Virus record (IMG/VR): IMGVR_UViG_3300018036_001528
Span: 1-45,138 of that record
Strand: one strand, 5' to 3'
Length of the DNA: 45,138 nucleotides
From: a virus
In this document: in pieces, positions 41,995 to 45,138 of the stretch
Numbering within the stretch: the stretch's first letter is position 1
Layout of the letters: each line of letters begins with the position of its first letter
The notes under the pieces: model-generated
The model's input: only the letters and a program-made list of their open reading frames with translations
The model's database searches: none
Told to the model about the DNA's origin: nothing
Position numbers and translations under genes: made by a program

Positions 41995-44193
41995 ATGGCT
42001 GTAATACCAAAATATCAATTAGAGGCACTTTTTGAGGCTGGAGATTTAATGACACAAGCGTCATTAAAAGACTTCATAGACTCTGCGTATAACCCTACAC
42101 TTGTTGCCGGATCCAATGTTACTATTACAAAGGTTACTACTCCAAGCGGTGATACTTTAACAATATCTTCAACCGGTGGCGGTGGTGGATCTCCTGTTAT
42201 TGCAGGTCCTGGTATTGATATTACAACTATAGGATCCAATGATCAAGTATCAATTAACTTAGATAATTCACAAACCAATATAATTATTAATGGAAGTAAT
42301 GAACTAACGTTTGCCGGTGTTCATGTTCAAGATGAAGGTATTGCAGTAGGTACATATAAAACTATTAACTTTATAGGAGATGATGTATTAGCTGAAGACA
42401 GTGGTACACCAGGGAAGGTAAATGTTTATATTCCTACTCCAACCTTTGCATCTCACTTTAATAAGACCGATGGTACAACAAACGGTACTGTGACTGATAA
42501 TATAACAGAGAGAATTGTTAGAATTAGTTCACCTACCACAGAAGGTACACCTTTTGCAACAAACGGCTGGGCAGGAACTAACCAACCTGCATATACTTCA
42601 GGAAACGGGTCTATATTATTTTCAACGGCCCAACAGGTAACAGGCTTTAGTGGAGATGCCAGTGGAGATGCCAAAATTATAGTAACAGTATATGATGCTG
42701 ATGGAGTAAATGTACTAGAGACATTTGATACGTCTACTGTTAATGCATTATATCAGAACCAGACCTTTACTAGCCTAAGTGGCGATATAACTGTTCAAAT
42801 TTCAAATTATGCAGCAGATACATCCAAGTGGAAGGCTGAGGTTGATATAACGGTTATAGCCGGAGATATCTTGGCCAGTAATGGAAGAGATGGTGGAAGA
42901 TACCATGTATTTGCTTCTATGATAACTGATACTGCAACCGATGGCGGAGGTACTCATTCATATACACAATCTGATGTATTCTTTGATACTAACTTAAGTA
43001 CCCCTGCAATTAATGGTAACATAACTGTTGTTGAAAAAGCAGGTAGCGTTATAAGTAAACACTTGAGTGGGGTAGAATACTATGTAGCTGGGTCTAAGTT
43101 TTTACTTGATGTAACTGACATAGATAACTTTAATGCAAATACACAGGGTCGTGCTAATGCAGCATTATGGAACTTTAGAACAATTGGTACTGATTGGGGA
43201 TTACCTACTTTACAATTAGAGGCATGGAATCCTTCTGTTGGGACAATGGTAAATTGGACTAATCAGTATAATGTACAGAACGTTAATTATGATTATAATG
43301 ATTGGGCTATAACTTCAAGTAATTGGAGATTCCGTAATACTGATGCAACTGCAACTGCTAATGTATATGATCCTTGGGGCACTGGCCCAACAGATTCAAG
43401 TAGCCCTTATGCTATCCTGGTAGATACTTATAGTACAACAGGTAATTCAAATTCTTTAAGAGAAAGATTTGATGATGAGGAGTTTAGGTTAACAAGAGGA
43501 TCTTCATCATATACTACATGGAATTCAGTACCTGCATTAGGTAGTGGAATATCAAATCAGACAGGCTCACTTAGTCCGTTTGATGATGCATGTGTAGTAG
43601 GAAGTAATCTGATAAGAGCTGATAAATTCTTTGCTGATAATGGAAATAGTCCAGCATATGCAACAATTATCAATAACCTAACTGCATATCAGCCTGACGA
43701 AGGTGGGGCAAATCCAAATTACTCAGGATATACTGATACTGCAACTTATCACAGATTATTTGAAACTACTACCCAACCTCTTAAAGTTATAGCAAGTTTT
43801 GAGTTAGCCTTTACTGGTTCTTTTGCAAGCGGTAATGCGTATAATGATTTAGTAAATGAAAATATTAGAATCTATATAAGAAAAGCCGCTGCGCCAGTTT
43901 CAACTAATGTTGGTCATAGTGCAGTTCCTCATTCATTACATGGTGCTGCATTTAATAGTGGAAATTATTCAGATGATCCTGCTGGTGCAATACCACTTAG
44001 CGTAGATGCTGTGAATGGTTCTGCACAGTGTAGAACAGGAACCACCCCAAGTAATACTATTACAGGTACATTTGGTGGTAGTAACGCGTATGAAGGATTT
44101 TATGTAGAAATACAAATAGTAAACCCGGCTGTAAGAATTGATCAAATCGTGGCTACATTAGTATTTAGCGACGGGACATCACAATCAGGTTAA
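41995..44193 (+). CDS. Tail-fibre-like protein
   Basis: The 732-residue protein has an N-terminal helix (VIPKYQLEALFEAGDLMTQA, then SLKDFIDSAYN) followed by Gly/Thr/Asn-rich beta sequence (NVTITKVTTPSGDTLTISST) and aromatic-rich domains in the middle (ATYHRLFETTTQPLKVI). No membrane or signal segment is seen. This is the composition of phage fibre or adhesin proteins. It precedes another fibre-like gene, so the two may form one fibre. A named family cannot be given. Confidence 0.6.
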   Translation: MAVIPKYQLEALFEAGDLMTQASLKDFIDSAYNPTLVAGSNVTITKVTTPSGDTLTISSTGGGGGSPVIAGPGIDITTIGSNDQVSINLDNSQTNIIINGSNELTFAGVHVQDEGIAVGTYKTINFIGDDVLAEDSGTPGKVNVYIPTPTFASHFNKTDGTTNGTVTDNITERIVRISSPTTEGTPFATNGWAGTNQPAYTSGNGSILFSTAQQVTGFSGDASGDAKIIVTVYDADGVNVLETFDTSTVNALYQNQTFTSLSGDITVQISNYAADTSKWKAEVDITVIAGDILASNGRDGGRYHVFASMITDTATDGGGTHSYTQSDVFFDTNLSTPAINGNITVVEKAGSVISKHLSGVEYYVAGSKFLLDVTDIDNFNANTQGRANAALWNFRTIGTDWGLPTLQLEAWNPSVGTMVNWTNQYNVQNVNYDYNDWAITSSNWRFRNTDATATANVYDPWGTGPTDSSSPYAILVDTYSTTGNSNSLRERFDDEEFRLTRGSSSYTTWNSVPALGSGISNQTGSLSPFDDACVVGSNLIRADKFFADNGNSPAYATIINNLTAYQPDEGGANPNYSGYTDTATYHRLFETTTQPLKVIASFELAFTGSFASGNAYNDLVNENIRIYIRKAAAPVSTNVGHSAVPHSLHGAAFNSGNYSDDPAGAIPLSVDAVNGSAQCRTGTTPSNTITGTFGGSNAYEGFYVEIQIVNPAVRIDQIVATLVFSDGTSQSG

Positions 44194-44233
44194 GCAATTG
44201 AAACTTAATAAATATAAAAAGAAAACTAATTAG

Positions 44234-45138
44234 ATGGGATTTAGTACAACTGATGTAAATAAGCTAACCTTTAAGGTACAAGCCGGCGGGGTTATTGATG
44301 CAGATACTGGTGCAAGGTGGTATGAGTCCAAGTTATCATTCAGCCCAAAGGTTTTACCTGAGAGAATTTTAACTGACTATTCATTAATACCTTCTGCAGG
44401 ATCTTTAGCTATAGCTCAATCAAATGCCGTAGCAGATCCAACAAATATAGAAGACTTATCTGCTGCCGCCAGCGCTGTTCAGTTAAGTAGAGTTACAGTT
44501 GGTGCTGATGCTACATGGATTGCTTACAATACTCTAAATACCCCATCATCAGGAGTAAAGCAAAATTGGATTCAGCCAGCATCTATACCTCAATCAAACG
44601 GTAACCCATCAGTTGGCTATTCCGTAAGACTATATAGTGGAGATCCTAGTGGAGCACCTGGTACATTTGCTGAAATAACTACAACAGCTGAACAAGACGC
44701 TACACCAGGTTATGTAGGCTGGGTATTTAATTATGATATGGGTCTCTTATTCCTTGCCAATGATTTACAGGCAGCAATAAGTAGCAATAGTGGTGGTAAT
44801 TACCCAGGTGGATTTGACCTTTATATAACAGGTTTTAGATATGTTGGTGCTACTGGTGGTAGTGGTGGTGGAACTGGTGCTACTGGACCTCAAGGACCAC
44901 AAGGACCTCAAGGGGAAACTGGACCACAGGGTCCACAAGGTGAAACTGGACCACAGGGTCCACAAGGTGAAACTGGACCACAAGGGCCACAAGGAGACGT
45001 AGGTCCACAGGGACCACAAGGTGAAACTGGACCACAGGGACCACAAGGAGAAACTGGACCGCAAGGACCACAGGGAGACGTAGGTCCACAGGGACCACAA
45101 GGTGAAACTGGACCACAGGGACCACAAGGAGACGTAGG
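44234..45138 (+). CDS. Collagen-like tail fibre protein (partial, runs off window)
   Basis: The frame from ATG 44234 ([20 protein letters not shown]) is open to the window end with no stop, so the gene is incomplete. About 205 residues of beta-rich N-terminal domain are followed by [16 protein letters not shown] and then a collagen-like (Gly-Pro-Gln-Gly-Pro-Gln-Gly-Glu-Thr) repeat. It probably forms a triple-helical shaft with the receptor-binding tip beyond the window. It lies 40 bases after the previous fibre-like gene, with no SD and an A-rich leader. Confidence 0.75.
   Translation, partial: MGFSTTDVNKLTFKVQAGGVIDADTGARWYESKLSFSPKVLPERILTDYSLIPSAGSLAIAQSNAVADPTNIEDLSAAASAVQLSRVTVGADATWIAYNTLNTPSSGVKQNWIQPASIPQSNGNPSVGYSVRLYSGDPSGAPGTFAEITTTAEQDATPGYVGWVFNYDMGLLFLANDLQAAISSNSGGNYPGGFDLYITGFRYVGATGGSGGGTGATGPQGPQGPQGETGPQGPQGETGPQGPQGETGPQGPQGDVGPQGPQGETGPQGPQGETGPQGPQGDVGPQGPQGETGPQGPQGDV
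44877..45138 (+). repeat. 27-base collagen-like tandem repeat
   Basis: The unit GETGPQGPQ or GDVGPQGPQ repeats about nine times with only synonymous third-base changes (CAA/CAG, GGT/GGA). The order is GET, GET, GET, GDV, GET, GET, GDV, GET, GDV, and then the window ends inside the array. Both minus-strand frames are open here only because the sequence is repetitive. Confidence 0.85.

Noticed and set aside
44765-45127. 120-codon and 81-codon minus-strand frames with Trp-Ser-Leu repeats
   Set aside because: They are the complement of the collagen-like repeat, open only because the repeat has no stop in those frames.
44877-45138. CRISPR-like repeat array
   Set aside because: Units are contiguous and in frame, with no spacers. 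They encode Gly-x-y collagen-like protein.
41995-45138. Diversity-generating retroelement acting on fibre genes
   Set aside because: No reverse transcriptase gene and no template/variable repeat pair was noticed in the window.

Overview
The window reads as part of the genome of a large, strictly lytic, T4-related contractile-tailed phage (myovirus). Every recognisable gene is on the + strand, and genes are packed tightly, with many ATGA or TAATG stop/start overlaps and no gap above about 200 bases. The DNA is AT-rich. Starts are preceded by A-rich stretches and rarely by a Shine-Dalgarno sequence, as in Bacteroidota and their phages. Together with a Bacteroidota-phage-like candidate spanin, this suggests a Bacteroidota (possibly marine flavobacterial) host. 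That host call is an inference.

Layout: (1) 1-4009: the end of a baseplate spike protein, a small partner, an S1-repeat RNA-binding protein, an amidoligase-like enzyme with a C-terminal repeat domain, and a virion protein. (2) 4065-24069: a tail/baseplate block with gp25-like and gp6-like wedge proteins, several very large baseplate or fibre proteins (1094, 705, 1294 and 1543 aa) and two fibre proteins with matching N-termini. (3) 24072-27942: a coiled-coil protein, a candidate one-piece spanin, two virion proteins and a gp19-fold tail tube protein. (4) 27969-34482: a small tagged membrane-active protein, RuvC-like resolvase, GroES-like co-chaperonin, a glycosyltransferase-like protein, gp32-like SSB, gp61-like primase, and a UvsY/UvsW recombination pair. 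(5) 34547-41983: an acidic head-core-like protein, two ligase-like nucleotidyltransferases, a NadM/NMNAT-like nucleotidyltransferase and a DUF3008-like protein. Most of these carry a short motif resembling the T4 capsid targeting sequence. (6) 41995-end: two tail-fibre-like proteins, the second running off the window inside a collagen-like repeat.

Two observations stand out. First, a TATATAA(A/T) motif, close to the T4 late promoter TATAAATA, recurs in the gaps. At three gene starts (1857, 4065, 16611) a promoter-like element sits in the loop or left arm of an inverted repeat whose right arm abuts or overlaps the start codon. Read-through RNA would fold over the start, while RNA begun at the internal promoter would lack the left arm. 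This is the logic known for T4 genes e, soc and 49, and here it appears on tail and accessory genes. Second, a tag of the form MKxxxxFxxFxxE recurs at the N-terminus or inside at least six proteins, including the nucleotidyltransferases. This suggests a set of enzymes packaged in the head and delivered with the DNA, possibly acting on NAD or RNA/DNA ends early in infection.

The gp32 leader also carries an A-rich UUAAA-repeat tract like the T4 gp32 autoregulatory operator. No tRNA, CRISPR array, integrase, transposase or reverse transcriptase was seen.
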